The notes beneath the pieces were generated by a model that was not told the DNA's origin, ran no database searches, and worked only from the letters and a program-made list of their open reading frames with translations. From JACQBY01 sp041486115 (GTDB taxonomy: Bacteria; Nitrospirota; Nitrospiria; JACQBW01): 64,000 nucleotides of DNA. The position numbers and the translations under genes were made by a program. Positions 16,724 to 25,769 of this stretch are shown in pieces. The stretch is taken from assembly GCA_041486115.1 (NCBI GenBank), contig JBGPKT010000001.1, positions 1 to 64,000 of the forward strand, in the 5' to 3' direction. The first letter of the stretch is position 1, and every line of letters begins with the position of its first letter.

Positions 16724-17287
16724 TTATTTTGTCTGCGATGATAGTTCATGCCCGGCTCTGAAAGATAAAATGGTTTTCAGTTTGATCTCTTTAAGCGTCC
16801 GGTTCATCTCCTTGACTCTTTCTTTGTCCCTGGCATGAAACGTCAAGTCAATCACCGGGACTCTTTGAGGGTCTTTTTGATCCTCAAAAATTCCGTACAA
16901 AAAAGCGTTCAGCGCCAAAAAAAAATCCATGCGGCACCCTTCGATATCCCAAAGGTCCAGATAGGCTTCTTTAGCCCCTACCTGTTCAAGGCGCTCATAA
17001 AGATTCGCCGCAAATTTCAAGATGACGGGGGGGGAAAACGCTTCCCTCTTCCCAAGGCCAACCCAAAAAATCTTCGGGGTTTTCGTTTTTCCGGAAGACA
17101 TTAACACAACCTCTCCGACCCTGCCGGAGATTTTGCCTGACTTCACCAGAGAGGAGAGCGCACTGTTGAGGATCCAGTCCATTTCACCGGCAAGCCCTTT
17201 AGGAGGAGCCATTTCATTAAAAAAACCAATCACAAGAATATCTGACATCACATTGATGGCTTTAAGCGACTGGACTTCAATATTCAT
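16724..17287 (-). CDS. Stand-alone leucyl-aminopeptidase (M17) N-terminal-type domain protein
   Basis: At 187 residues it resembles only the N-terminal macro-like domain of M17 aminopeptidases (VQSLKAINVMSDILVIGFF, DWILNSALSSLVKSGKISG, KIFWVGLGKREAFSPPVI). The C-terminal di-zinc catalytic domain with its NTDAEGR motif is absent. There is no frame after it that would encode the missing half: purB follows at once. It is therefore either a non-catalytic protein with its own binding role (macro-like folds often bind nucleotides) or a relic kept in the operon. It overlaps nusB by 4 bp. Confidence 0.7.
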   Translation of the reverse strand: MNIEVQSLKAINVMSDILVIGFFNEMAPPKGLAGEMDWILNSALSSLVKSGKISGRVGEVVLMSSGKTKTPKIFWVGLGKREAFSPPVILKFAANLYERLEQVGAKEAYLDLWDIEGCRMDFFLALNAFLYGIFEDQKDPQRVPVIDLTFHARDKERVKEMNRTLKEIKLKTILSFRAGHELSSQTK

Positions 17288-17742
17288 GGAAGCGCCTCTT
17301 TGACAGGATCGGGATCCTCTGTCTTTTTATTCGCCGGAGGCACTTCTTTTAAAATCTTATCGAGGATTCCGTTAATAAAGGCTCCGGAGGCTTCCTCCGA
17401 ATATTTCTTCACGATATCGATCGCTTCGTTCAAAGTCACTCTGGCGGGGATATCCTCCCGGTATAAAAGCTCATAGACGGCGATCCTGAGGACATTCCGG
17501 TCCACCCGGCTCATTCTGGCTAAAGACCAGTGCTCCGCATATTTTTCGAGCAGGGCGTCAATTTCAGAGAGATGTTCGAGGCACCCTCTGACCAGATCGT
17601 TTGAAAACTCCTTGACCACTTCTGCCGCGGGGTTGACCTCCCAGTACCTTTCGAGCAGGTTTCTTGGGTCATGGGTCACGTCGAGCTGAAACATCATCTG
17701 TAATGCGCATTCCCGAGACCGGCGTCTTATTCCGACATTCAT
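17284..17742 (-). CDS. nusB: Transcription antitermination factor NusB
   Basis: Binds boxA RNA with NusE (S10) and is needed for rRNA antitermination. Conserved features: RRRSRECALQMMFQLDVT at the N-terminus, then RMSRVDRNVLRIAVYELLY, DIPARVTLNEAIDIVKKYS and GAFINGILDKI. 152 residues, with a short charged tail. It overlaps ribH by 4 bp and the M17-type gene by 4 bp. The ribH-nusB pairing is common in bacteria. Confidence 0.96.
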   Translation of the reverse strand: MNVGIRRRSRECALQMMFQLDVTHDPRNLLERYWEVNPAAEVVKEFSNDLVRGCLEHLSEIDALLEKYAEHWSLARMSRVDRNVLRIAVYELLYREDIPARVTLNEAIDIVKKYSEEASGAFINGILDKILKEVPPANKKTEDPDPVKEALP

Positions 17743-18281
17743 CTTTTTTTTATTTTCCTGTCCGACTTTCCGACCTTTGGATCGGTCGGTTTAATGACCG
17801 AATGGATCGGTCGGTCCAAAAACCGGAACAGAGAGGCCATTTCGACGGCAGAAAGAGCGGCTTCTCTCCCTTTATTGTCTTTTCCTTCAGACCGTCTGAG
17901 CGCCTGCTTCAGATGATCGACCGTCAGCACGCCGAACAGAACAGGGACGCCGGTTTTTAACCCGACCTCCATGATACCACGGGAGGCCTCCGAACAAATA
18001 TAGTCGAAATGAGGGGTATCGCCCCGGATCACGGCGCCGAGACAGATCAGCGCGTCGACGATGCGGCATTGAATGACCCGGGCGGCGGCCTGAGGAATTT
18101 CAAAAGCCCCCGGGACTTCAAAGATCAGAATATGTTTCTCCTCCGTCCCGCATTCCTTTAATCCCTCGACGGCCCCCTCCAGTAATTTTTCGGTGACCCG
18201 GGGGTTAAAACGGCTGACCACTATTCCAAACTTCAAGCCCTTGCCGGAAAGCCCTATTTTCTTCTCAACCGGAGTTCTCAC
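17739..18281 (-). CDS. ribH: 6,7-dimethyl-8-ribityllumazine synthase with repeat-derived C-terminal tail
   Basis: Penultimate step of riboflavin synthesis. Family motifs: IVVSRFNPRVTEKLLEGA, VPGAFEIPQAA, ICLGAVIRGDTPHFDYICSE, PVLFGVLTVD and the end helix AALSAVEMASLF. Lumazine synthases normally end about here (near residue 150-158). This protein continues for nearly 30 more residues (FLDRPIHSVIKPTDPKVGKS and a basic end) that are encoded by a two-unit palindromic element. The tail is unlikely to be part of the enzyme fold; whether the icosahedral shell tolerates it is open. It overlaps nusB. Confidence 0.94.
   Translation of the reverse strand: MRTPVEKKIGLSGKGLKFGIVVSRFNPRVTEKLLEGAVEGLKECGTEEKHILIFEVPGAFEIPQAAARVIQCRIVDALICLGAVIRGDTPHFDYICSEASRGIMEVGLKTGVPVLFGVLTVDHLKQALRRSEGKDNKGREAALSAVEMASLFRFLDRPIHSVIKPTDPKVGKSDRKIKKR
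17759..17827 (-). repeat. Interspersed palindromic element, copy 5 (3' end of ribH)
   Basis: Two units on the minus strand: CCGGTTTTTGGACCGACCG then a diverged unit CGGTCATTAAACCGACCG, followed by the AAAGGTCGGAAAGTCGG tail. It provides the last residues of RibH in the frame reading FLDRPI, related to the SLDRPF frame used in CheR. Confidence 0.85.
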
Positions 18282-18298
18282 ATTTTACCTGATGCTCG

Positions 18299-18345
18299 TT
18301 TTATTTGGGGGCCTTCAATCATTCGCTCTCATTACCCCCAATAAA
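18299..18345. repeat. Hairpin repeat (TTTATTTGGGGG / CCCCCAATAAA), copy 1
   Basis: The arms pair with one bulge: TTTATTTGGGGG at 18300-18311 and CCCCCAATAAA at 18335-18345. The loop contains CCTTCAATCATTCGCTCTC. It fills the gap between ribBA and ribH. A second copy with the same loop layout is at 36245-36288 in front of the nitrate reductase gene. Confidence 0.7.
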
Positions 18346-19548
18346 CTATACTTTTTTTAGAAGATGGCCGAGCTTGTCTTTTTTTGTTTTTAAATAGCGG
18401 AGAATCTGCTGATGCGGCGCAATTTCGATGGGGACCCTTTCTACAATTTTTAATCCGAATCCTTCGAGCCCCACGACCTTTTTAGGATTATTGGTCAATA
18501 AGCGGATATTTTTCAAACCGAGCGCAAGAAGTATCTGAGCGCCAATTCCATAATCTCTCAGGTCAGCTTTAAAACCGAGTTCTAAATTGGCTTCAACGGT
18601 ATCAAGCCCCTCTTCCTGAAGCTTATAGGCCTTAATCTTGTTCACGAGGCCGATTCCCCTGCCTTCCTGGTGCATATAGAGAATGAGCCCTTTTCCTTCT
18701 TTTTCGATGATTTCCATGGCTTTATGGAGCTGGTCTCCGCATTCGCAGCGCCGGGACCCAAAGACATCTCCGGTCAGACAACCCGAGTGAATTCTCGTCA
18801 GAACGGGCTCCTCGCCTGCAACTTCCCCTTTGACCAGGGCCACATGAGACTCATGATCGATATCATTTTCGAATATAACCGCTTTAAAATCCCCATAGTC
18901 GGTCGGAAGATGCGAGTCGGCCACCCGCCTGACCAGGACCTCTCCCTTGACCCTGAATTCAATTAAATCTTTAATGGTAATGATCTTGAGGTGATGCTTC
19001 CTGGAAAATTCCATCAGCTCGGGGACTCTCGCCATCGTTCCGTCCTCGTTTAAAATTTCACAGATTACCCCGGCGGGATACAACCCGGCGAGCCTTGCCA
19101 GATCGACCGACCCCTCAGTATGCCCGGATCGTTTTAAAACTCCCCCTTTCTGAGATTTTAAGGGAAAGATATGGCCGGGCCTGCCAAAATCGGAGGGATG
19201 GGCTTTGGGATGGAGGGCTTGCAGAATCGTATTAGAACGGTCGGCGGCGGAAATGCCGGTGGTGTTCCCTTTCTTCGCGTCAATGGACACCGTAAAGGCG
19301 GTCCCCGTCGGCGCCGTATTTTCCGGGACCATGGGAGCAAGCTGGAGCTCCTCGGCCCTTTCGGGAGTCAAAGCAAGGCAGATCAGGCCTCTTCCATATT
19401 TAGCCATGAAATTAATCGCTTCCGGCGTGGTTTGATTGGCCGCCAGGACGAGGTCTCCCTCATTTTCCCGGTCTTCATCGTCGATCAGAATGATCATCTT
19501 TCCTTGTTTGATATCGGCAACGGCCTCCTGAATGGTATTAAAGGTCAC
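18346..19548 (-). CDS. ribBA: Bifunctional DHBP synthase / GTP cyclohydrolase II
   Basis: Provides both precursors of riboflavin. The N-terminal RibB half (1-200) has MIILIDDEDRENEGDLVLA, GLICLALTPERAEEL and the HTEGSVDLARLAGL signature. The C-terminal RibA half has the zinc-binding RIHSGCLTGDVFGSRRCECG, HQEGRGIGLVNKIKAY and LTNNPKK. At 400 residues it is full length. It heads the rib-nus-pur operon. I looked for an FMN riboswitch upstream (19549-19650) and saw none. Confidence 0.97.
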   Translation of the reverse strand: MTFNTIQEAVADIKQGKMIILIDDEDRENEGDLVLAANQTTPEAINFMAKYGRGLICLALTPERAEELQLAPMVPENTAPTGTAFTVSIDAKKGNTTGISAADRSNTILQALHPKAHPSDFGRPGHIFPLKSQKGGVLKRSGHTEGSVDLARLAGLYPAGVICEILNEDGTMARVPELMEFSRKHHLKIITIKDLIEFRVKGEVLVRRVADSHLPTDYGDFKAVIFENDIDHESHVALVKGEVAGEEPVLTRIHSGCLTGDVFGSRRCECGDQLHKAMEIIEKEGKGLILYMHQEGRGIGLVNKIKAYKLQEEGLDTVEANLELGFKADLRDYGIGAQILLALGLKNIRLLTNNPKKVVGLEGFGLKIVERVPIEIAPHQQILRYLKTKKDKLGHLLKKV

Positions 19549-19650
19549 TTTTTCACCGGCTCCTTATTCAACACGTGTTCAAACCTTTTAACGGACTCAA
19601 GAATAACTCTTTTAAATATATAAGAACGGGAGACGAAAATCAACATCGCG

Positions 19651-19778
19651 TTGTCCCCCTAAAACAGAGATAGGATTTGCAACCCCTTGTTTTGCCTGTC
19701 ATCGCGAGCACCCATAGGGTGCGTGGCGATCTCGGTTCAAGATGGCGAGATTGCTTCGCTTCGCTCGCAATGACAACT
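19651..19778. repeat. Long dispersed repeat, copy 1 (about 128 bp)
   Basis: Shares nearly its whole length with 36523-36647: TTGTCCC...AACAGAGATA, CCTGTCATCGCGAGCACC, a GGGTGCGTGGCGATCTCGG block, and GCGAGATTGCTTC...TTCGCTCGCAATGACAAC. Both ends carry parts of the common CGCGAGCGAAGCAATCTCGCC type repeat found in many bacterial genomes. It lies between ribBA and glnD and contains no gene. Confidence 0.9.
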
Positions 19779-19818
19779 GGTTGTCCCCCCCGGTCCTTTT
19801 GAATCGGCACGAGGTCCG

Positions 19819-22491
19819 TTATTGACAGTGGGTGTCGATGGCCTGGAGAAGTTTCTCTTTGATTTCGCGGAGGCGTTCGGGGCGGATAATTTTTTCGTTT
19901 TGGCTGTCTTTGACGTAAAAAACATCAACAATCTGGTCGAGGCGGGTGGCAATTTTGGCGGAATAGACCGACAACCCGAGCTCAAAAAAGGCTTTCGTGA
20001 TCACATAGAGAAGCCCCTGCTTATCCGAAGCGAAAATATCGATAACCGTACATTCATCAGAAGCATCGTTATCAATCTCCACAATCGCCGGAATCAGTTG
20101 AATGCTCTCCGCCATCTGCGGATCGCTTGTCATTCTCGACTGGAATAAGGCCTCTACGTTCTTTTCACCCGTCAGGACCTCCCGGATATTCTTTTTGACC
20201 CTTGCCCAACGTTCCTCAAAATGAATGTCCTCCAGATCGTAATCATAAACCTGAAAAGAATCGGCCACAACCCCTTTGAGCGTGGTATGGACCTGGGCTC
20301 CCGCAATCTGTAAACCATTGGCGGAAAGGGATCCCGATATTTTTGAAAAGATACCCGGCGTAATCGAATCATAGGTATAAACGGTCACTTCAGCGAGCCC
20401 TCTTTCCCTGTTCCGGTAAACGTCAACCAGCACCGGATCGGATTGAAGGGCGCTGATTCGTAACAGATAGGTCAGAATCTTCGAAGGTTCCATGGCAAAG
20501 AGGATCCGGCGGGGGAGGGACTGGAGCATTTCTCTGATCTGCTCCGGGGAATAGGTTTTCTCTAATTCTTTAGTCAGAAATTTAAAAATGCTCTCTTCTT
20601 TCTCCTTTTCGGAGCTTTGCGTTTTTGTTCCCGTCAAAGCTTCCATCGTTTTTTGATAAAGTTCGAGCAGAAGGCTCTGTTTCCAGTCGGTCCAGGCATC
20701 GGGACCGACCCCCTTGATATCGGAGTAGGTCACGAGGCAGAGCATTTTCAGCGTTTCCGGCTGGCCGGCCTCCCGGGCAAACTGGAGCAGGACTTTTTCG
20801 TCGGACAGATCGCGGCGAAGCGCAATATGGGACATTAAAAGGTGATGTCTGACCAGAAAGACCACCAGCCCCCCCTCGTCCTCCGAAAGTCCGAGGGTTT
20901 CAATCACCTTTTTTGTAATTTCCACGCCCCATTCGGTATGGTCCCCTCCCCTTCCTTTCCCGATGTCATGAAGCAGAAGGGACAGATGGAGCAGGTCTTT
21001 CCGCTTGATTTCTTTGTAGATCTGGCCAAGAAGGCCTTCTTTTTTTGCCAGAGCCTCTGCTTCTTCAATACATTTGATTAAATGCTCATCCACCGTATAT
21101 TTATGATACTGGTTATACTGCATCAGCCGGTTGACATGGCCGAACTCGGAGATATAGGTATCGAGAACGCGGGTTTGATGCATCAACCGGAGCAGCGGCG
21201 CGATTCGCCCCGGCCGGCTTAAAATCTCCATGAATGTTTTATGGCATTCCGGAGATCGGAAAAAAGAGACATCCCGGAATTCCACGCTTCTTCTGAGGAG
21301 ATCGACCGCCTCTTCGGACATCGGGAGGCGGCGGGCTTGAGAGATCGAAAAAAGCTTTAAGACATATTCGCCGGAACTTAAAAATAACGCCCGTTTCTTT
21401 TCATCCACCCGGATCTCATAAAGGGTCGCGATAAAACAGGGAGACACCCTTTTAAAAATCATTTTATCCAGAACTTTCCGGGCCAGGGTGCGGGGAATCG
21501 TCTTCCGGATAAAACGGGAGGATATCTGATGAATCGCCGTCGAGTGCCTGTAATATTGCTGCATGAACTGTTCGACTCCGAGCAGGTGAGGCTGGTCATT
21601 GTACTTAAAAAACTCCGAAAGACGTTTTTGTTCCCGAAATGTCAAGATATCGGAGCTTTTCCCGGCATGGAAATGCATCTCGTTCCGGACGATCCAGAGA
21701 AAGTTTTGCGCTTCGGTGAGGGCGTTATACTCATGAGCGGTCAGATGCCCCTGTTTGTGAAGTTCAACCAGCGAATAGGCGCCATAACAGGTAAACGCCA
21801 CCCACTGCAAATAATGGATGTCCCTTAACCCCCCCTCGCTCCTTTTAATATTGGGCTCAAGTATATAAACCGTCGAACCGAACTTCCCCCGCTCTTTTTT
21901 GATCTGTTCCAGGAGCTCGCTGACATACCGGCTTTTGTCCCGTTCAACTACTTTTTGATAATAAATCCGCTGGAATTCCTGAAATAAATATTCACTCCCG
22001 GTCAGAAGCCTCGCCTCCATCAGCGACGTCCGGGCGGTCAGGTCATGAAACCCGATTTGAAGCGCGTCCTCAACAGTCCGGATGGAGTGCCCTATCGTAA
22101 ACTCAAGGTCCCACAGCTGATAGAGCATTTCCCGTGAAATTTCTTCCGCCGCCTGTTTGCATTCGGGCTGGTAGAGAAACATGATATCCATGTCGGAAAA
22201 AGGATTGAGTTCTCTCCTCCCGTATCCTCCGACGGCCACCAGGGAGATCCCTTCCTGAATATATTGCGACGAGGTCATTTCGTATTGAATCACCGCCTTG
22301 CGGTATAGCCCGGTGAGGAGTTCGTCGGTCAGGCCGGTCAGCTCCCGGACAATGTGCCTTCCGGAGGCCCCCTTCTTGTGGAGTTCATAAAGGCTGAAGC
22401 GGCGGGTCTGGAGATACTCTTTAAGATTTTGAGTTCGTGTTTGGCGGTCTGCCGATTGATCGAGGATGTCTTTGAGAGATAACGAGTTCAT
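19819..22491 (-). CDS. glnD: Bifunctional uridylyltransferase / uridylyl-removing enzyme GlnD
   Basis: Glutamine sensor that uridylylates PII (GlnB) when nitrogen is short and removes UMP when it is plentiful. Nucleotidyltransferase domain: GGYGRRELNPFSDMDIMFLY. The GlnD-linker region follows. HD hydrolase domain: LLLHDIGKGRGGDHTEWG. Two C-terminal ACT domains: VTVYTYDSITPGIFSKISG and VIDIFASDKQGLLYVITKAF. At 890 residues it is complete. It lies downstream of porin-amtB-glnB on the same strand but beyond a terminator. Confidence 0.97.
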   Translation of the reverse strand: MNSLSLKDILDQSADRQTRTQNLKEYLQTRRFSLYELHKKGASGRHIVRELTGLTDELLTGLYRKAVIQYEMTSSQYIQEGISLVAVGGYGRRELNPFSDMDIMFLYQPECKQAAEEISREMLYQLWDLEFTIGHSIRTVEDALQIGFHDLTARTSLMEARLLTGSEYLFQEFQRIYYQKVVERDKSRYVSELLEQIKKERGKFGSTVYILEPNIKRSEGGLRDIHYLQWVAFTCYGAYSLVELHKQGHLTAHEYNALTEAQNFLWIVRNEMHFHAGKSSDILTFREQKRLSEFFKYNDQPHLLGVEQFMQQYYRHSTAIHQISSRFIRKTIPRTLARKVLDKMIFKRVSPCFIATLYEIRVDEKKRALFLSSGEYVLKLFSISQARRLPMSEEAVDLLRRSVEFRDVSFFRSPECHKTFMEILSRPGRIAPLLRLMHQTRVLDTYISEFGHVNRLMQYNQYHKYTVDEHLIKCIEEAEALAKKEGLLGQIYKEIKRKDLLHLSLLLHDIGKGRGGDHTEWGVEITKKVIETLGLSEDEGGLVVFLVRHHLLMSHIALRRDLSDEKVLLQFAREAGQPETLKMLCLVTYSDIKGVGPDAWTDWKQSLLLELYQKTMEALTGTKTQSSEKEKEESIFKFLTKELEKTYSPEQIREMLQSLPRRILFAMEPSKILTYLLRISALQSDPVLVDVYRNRERGLAEVTVYTYDSITPGIFSKISGSLSANGLQIAGAQVHTTLKGVVADSFQVYDYDLEDIHFEERWARVKKNIREVLTGEKNVEALFQSRMTSDPQMAESIQLIPAIVEIDNDASDECTVIDIFASDKQGLLYVITKAFFELGLSVYSAKIATRLDQIVDVFYVKDSQNEKIIRPERLREIKEKLLQAIDTHCQ

Positions 22492-22512
22492 GCGCGGTCA
22501 ATGAATGAAGAT

Positions 22513-22553
22513 CAAAAATTAGGCCAGAGGGGCGAACGAATTGCCCCTCTGGC
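22513..22553 (-). terminator. Rho-independent terminator after glnB
   Basis: Perfect 11-bp stem GCCAGAGGGGC / GCCCCTCTGGC (22523-22533 and 22543-22553) with a 9-nt loop. Read on the minus strand it is followed by CTAATTTTTG, a short T-tract. It separates glnB from glnD. Confidence 0.85.
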
Positions 22554-22569
22554 AATGAACACTATGGAA

Positions 22570-22908
22570 TTATAAAGCGTTGTCCCCTTTTTCGCCAGTG
22601 CGAATCCGGATCGCTTCAATCAGCGTCGTCACAAAGATTTTTCCATCACCGATGGTGCCGGTTTTGGCCGAATTGGTGATTGCTTCCACGACCTTGGCAA
22701 CCAGATCGTCGTGAACCACAATTTCGATTTTGACTTTGGGAACAAAATCGACGGTATACTCCGCCCCCCGGTAGGTTTCGGTATGCCCCTTTTGCCGGCC
22801 GAACCCTTTTACCTCGGTAATGGTCATTCCTTTTACGCCGAGATCGTTGAGCGAGTCTTTGACCTCATCCAGTTTGAATGGTTTAATGATAGCTTCAATT
22901 TTCTTCAT
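22570..22908 (-). CDS. glnB: Nitrogen regulatory protein PII
   Basis: Trimeric signal protein that reports 2-oxoglutarate and energy state. 112 residues. Conserved MKKIEAIIKPFKLDEVKDSL, the T-loop with Y51 (uridylylation site, in TYRGAEYTVDFVP), and the C-terminal GTIGDGKIFVTTLIEAIRIR with the ATP-binding region. Since it directly follows amtB it may be the GlnK-type paralogue that plugs AmtB; sequence alone does not separate GlnB from GlnK. A terminator follows it. Confidence 0.96.
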   Translation of the reverse strand: MKKIEAIIKPFKLDEVKDSLNDLGVKGMTITEVKGFGRQKGHTETYRGAEYTVDFVPKVKIEIVVHDDLVAKVVEAITNSAKTGTIGDGKIFVTTLIEAIRIRTGEKGDNAL

Positions 22909-22922
22909 GTGTAATATTCCCC

Positions 22923-24341
22923 CTAATTATAGCCACGTTCATTATGCTGGCTCAAGTCCAATCCGATCTGCTCCTCTTCCGTGGTTACCCTCAATCCGAC
23001 AAGGGAATCAACCACTTTAAGAATAATCATCGTTCCAATGAAGGAAAATGCCCAGCTGGCGGCTACCGCGATAATTTGTATCATAAGCTGCTTTGGATTC
23101 CCATAAAAAAATCCATCTCCTCCGGCCGGATTCACCAGTTTGGTCGCCAGAAGGCCGGTCGCGATAGCTCCCCAGGTTCCGCCGATTCCATGAACCCCGA
23201 AGGCATCGAGAGAATCGTCATAACCCAGTTTGTTTTTAACAATACTGGTGGCAATGTAGCAGAAAACGCCTGCCCCAATCCCAACCAGGATGGATGAGAG
23301 AACCGTCACAAAACCGGAGGCCGGCGTAATCGCCACAAGCCCGGCAACCGCTCCTGAAGCGGCGCCCAAGACGGTCGGTTTTCCCCGATGGATCCATTCT
23401 GCGGCCATCCAGGCCAGAGCAGCGGCCGCGGTGGCGGTATTCGTCACTATAAAGGCTACGGTGGCCAGCGGTCCGGCTGAAAGAGCGCTTCCCGCATTAA
23501 ATCCAAACCATCCGAACCAGAGGAGCGCCGCTCCCAAAACGGTCAACGGAAGGCTATGAGGGGGCATCGCTTCGGTTCCATAACCTTTCCGTTTTCCCAG
23601 ATAAAGAGCGCAGGCCAGACCGGCAATTCCGGAGCTGATATGAACTACCGTTCCTCCGGCAAAATCAAGGGCTCCCATATTCCGGAGCCAACCCCCGATC
23701 GCCCAGACCCAGTGGGCCAAAGGATCGTAGACAAAGGTCGCCCATAAAAGGGTAAAGAGAAGGAACCCGGTGAATTTCATTCTCTCCGCGAAAGCTCCCG
23801 CGATCAAGGCGGGAGTAATGACCGCAAACATCATCTGGAAGATCATAAAAGCCTGATGCGGAATGGTCGCCGCATAGTCCGGATTGGGATCATACCCAAC
23901 CCCGCTTAGTCCAAACCAGGCAAGACTCCCGATGATTCCCCCTTTATCCGGACCAAATGCCAGAGAGTATCCCCAGAGAACCCATTGAACGGAAATCAGA
24001 CAGAGGATAATAAAACTCTGCATGATCGTTCCGAGAACGTTCTTTTTTCGAACCATTCCGCCGTAAAAAAGAGCCAGACCCGGGACGGTCATCAATAAGA
24101 CCAGCGCCGAGGAGGTCAAGACCCAGGAGGTATCGCCGGAATTGATCTTGGCCTGCGCATCGGAGCTTCCCGGAGCCCCGGGGGAACCTGTCGGAGGGGT
24201 TGGGGCAGGAGCCGCCGCGGGAGCCGGAGCGACTGCTTCCGTCGCAGGGGCCGATGCGGGTGGTGCCGCGGTCTGGGCAAAAGCAAAACTTCCGATTCCC
24301 AGAAGAAACATTAAAAGTAACAATCCATATTTAAGTTTCAT
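22923..24341 (-). CDS. amtB: Ammonium transporter Amt
   Basis: Inner-membrane ammonium channel. A signal peptide (LLLLMFLLGIGSFAFAQT) is followed by an unusual Ala/Pro-rich periplasmic stretch (residues about 25-60) before the first pore helix (ALVLLMTVPGLALFYGGMVR). Twin-histidine region pieces are visible in GTVVHISSGIAGLACALYLG and LDAFGVHGIGGTWGAIATG. The C-terminal tail GLRVTTEEEQIGLDLSQHNE is the conserved regulatory end. It is sandwiched between porin and glnB. The Ala/Pro N-terminal spacer is longer than in the usual family member. Confidence 0.96.
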   Translation of the reverse strand: MKLKYGLLLLMFLLGIGSFAFAQTAAPPASAPATEAVAPAPAAAPAPTPPTGSPGAPGSSDAQAKINSGDTSWVLTSSALVLLMTVPGLALFYGGMVRKKNVLGTIMQSFIILCLISVQWVLWGYSLAFGPDKGGIIGSLAWFGLSGVGYDPNPDYAATIPHQAFMIFQMMFAVITPALIAGAFAERMKFTGFLLFTLLWATFVYDPLAHWVWAIGGWLRNMGALDFAGGTVVHISSGIAGLACALYLGKRKGYGTEAMPPHSLPLTVLGAALLWFGWFGFNAGSALSAGPLATVAFIVTNTATAAAALAWMAAEWIHRGKPTVLGAASGAVAGLVAITPASGFVTVLSSILVGIGAGVFCYIATSIVKNKLGYDDSLDAFGVHGIGGTWGAIATGLLATKLVNPAGGDGFFYGNPKQLMIQIIAVAASWAFSFIGTMIILKVVDSLVGLRVTTEEEQIGLDLSQHNERGYN

Positions 24342-24375
24342 TTACTTTTCTCCTTAATCTGTAATTTTGATTTAT

Positions 24376-25512
24376 TTAAAAGGTGTGGACAATCCCCAAT
24401 GTCACCGTATTTTGAGTATCGGTCGGTGTCCCATCCTCTTTTACGAAAGGAGTCTTGTCAGATTTATCCTGACGAAGGTCCAGGCGGATTAAACAACCGG
24501 CCGCGGCATGTTCTAATGTCAAGGTCCCTTCACTTAATTTCTGGACCGCCCCGGTTGTAAAGCCATCTTTGTCATCAAATTGCTCATAGCGAACCACTGC
24601 CGCATACGAAGAAGCGAATGCGTATTTGGCATACGCGGCATAACCCGACCATTTGGCATCGGGAGTCCCGGTACCGGTGGCCTGTTTCTGCGTTCCATCA
24701 TCATAATTGGCCATTAATGACAGGGAGTCGGTCATATTGTATGTGGCAACGACATCTAATAGGGATCTCGTATCGCTCCCCTCAGGACCGGTCATATAAT
24801 TGATCACGATCGGAAGCGGTTTTACCGGAGTAATCCCTAACTGAACGCCGTATGTTTTCCCATTATTGTTTTCAGTAACGTTATTCCAGCCGTTCACAAT
24901 ATTGCCCTGAACATACAACATATCGTTCACCGTATAGGTAAGGCGGGCGCCGGAATGGTAATAGGGAATAGCCCATGAAAAAAGGAGAGAACGGGTATAG
25001 TTCCAGTTGTCTTTGCTTTCGATCACTTCCGCGCCATGCTGGGTCACAAATTTACCAAAATCGAGTTGCAAACCAGGGAGAAGAAGCATGCTGGCATAAG
25101 CCTGCCGAAAGTTCTTGTATGCTGATTCAGTGGAGCTCGCTGTGCAAGAACTAACCGTGGTTACTGCCGCTGTGGTAACACAAGTTCCACCGGCAACCGC
25201 CTCTGCAGTTGGTCCATATGCCAATCCAATATAGAAACCAGCCTTATTCTTATCATCCACTGGTTTGATAATGTTTAACTCAACCAGACTTACCGCTAAC
25301 TCATTTGAGTCAAAGTCAAAATTGTGATACATATTATCCCCCAGACCATGTCTTCCGTTAAGATTGTAGCTGTAATACCCATCGACAAACCCGCTGAAGG
25401 TTACCGTGTCGTACCATTTTGGAGCTTTTGCCTCCTCTGCGCGAACGGTCTGAATCGATGCAGTCAAAATCAACAAACTCATCGCAAATCGTATAGCAAG
25501 TGTCTTAAACAT
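24376..25512 (-). CDS. Outer-membrane beta-barrel porin-like protein linked to amtB
   Basis: Signal peptide (IRFAMSLLILTASIQTVRAE) followed by a barrel-type sequence with alternating patterns: TVTFSGFVDGYYSYNLNG near the mature N-terminus, LDFGKFVTQHGAEVIESKDN, YHSGARLTYTVNDMLYVQG, and a C-terminal NTVTLGIVHTF ending in aromatic F, as expected for BAM recognition. It resembles the outer-membrane family (DUF1597-like) that often precedes Amt genes. Probable role: letting ammonium or small nitrogen compounds reach AmtB. It is the first gene behind a sigma-54 promoter. Confidence 0.85.
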   Translation of the reverse strand: MFKTLAIRFAMSLLILTASIQTVRAEEAKAPKWYDTVTFSGFVDGYYSYNLNGRHGLGDNMYHNFDFDSNELAVSLVELNIIKPVDDKNKAGFYIGLAYGPTAEAVAGGTCVTTAAVTTVSSCTASSTESAYKNFRQAYASMLLLPGLQLDFGKFVTQHGAEVIESKDNWNYTRSLLFSWAIPYYHSGARLTYTVNDMLYVQGNIVNGWNNVTENNNGKTYGVQLGITPVKPLPIVINYMTGPEGSDTRSLLDVVATYNMTDSLSLMANYDDGTQKQATGTGTPDAKWSGYAAYAKYAFASSYAAVVRYEQFDDKDGFTTGAVQKLSEGTLTLEHAAAGCLIRLDLRQDKSDKTPFVKEDGTPTDTQNTVTLGIVHTF

Positions 25513-25585
25513 ACTTTCTCCTTTTTTTAATTAATGAATAATAGTGATAGTTTTTGAAATCGTCGATTTCTTACCAAGGTAAGAT

Positions 25586-25601
25586 AGCAATCTTAATGCC
25601 A
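25586..25601 (-). promoter_or_regulatory. Sigma-54 (-24/-12) promoter of porin-amtB-glnB
   Basis: On the minus strand the sequence TGGCATTAAGATTGCT matches TGGCAY-N5-TTGCT without mismatch. It is about 75 bp before the porin start codon, giving a leader near 60 nt. The consensus and the downstream nitrogen genes fit NtrC-type control, but no TGCACC-N5-GGTGCA NtrC box was seen in 25600-25790. Confidence 0.88.
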
Positions 25602-25769
25602 GAATCTTGACTATTTATAACCTATTGATTTATATGATCTATTTTGTTTATACTATTTTTAAATATCTCTTTCACAATAACTACTCTACAAAATTGTCGT
25701 ATATTTTGGAGGAAATTTTTGTGTCTATTTTTTATAACTTATTGATATAATTAAATAATATTAATCCCT

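Noticed and set aside
19549..19650. Possible FMN riboswitch before ribBA
   Set aside because: Too short and lacking the conserved RFN blocks.
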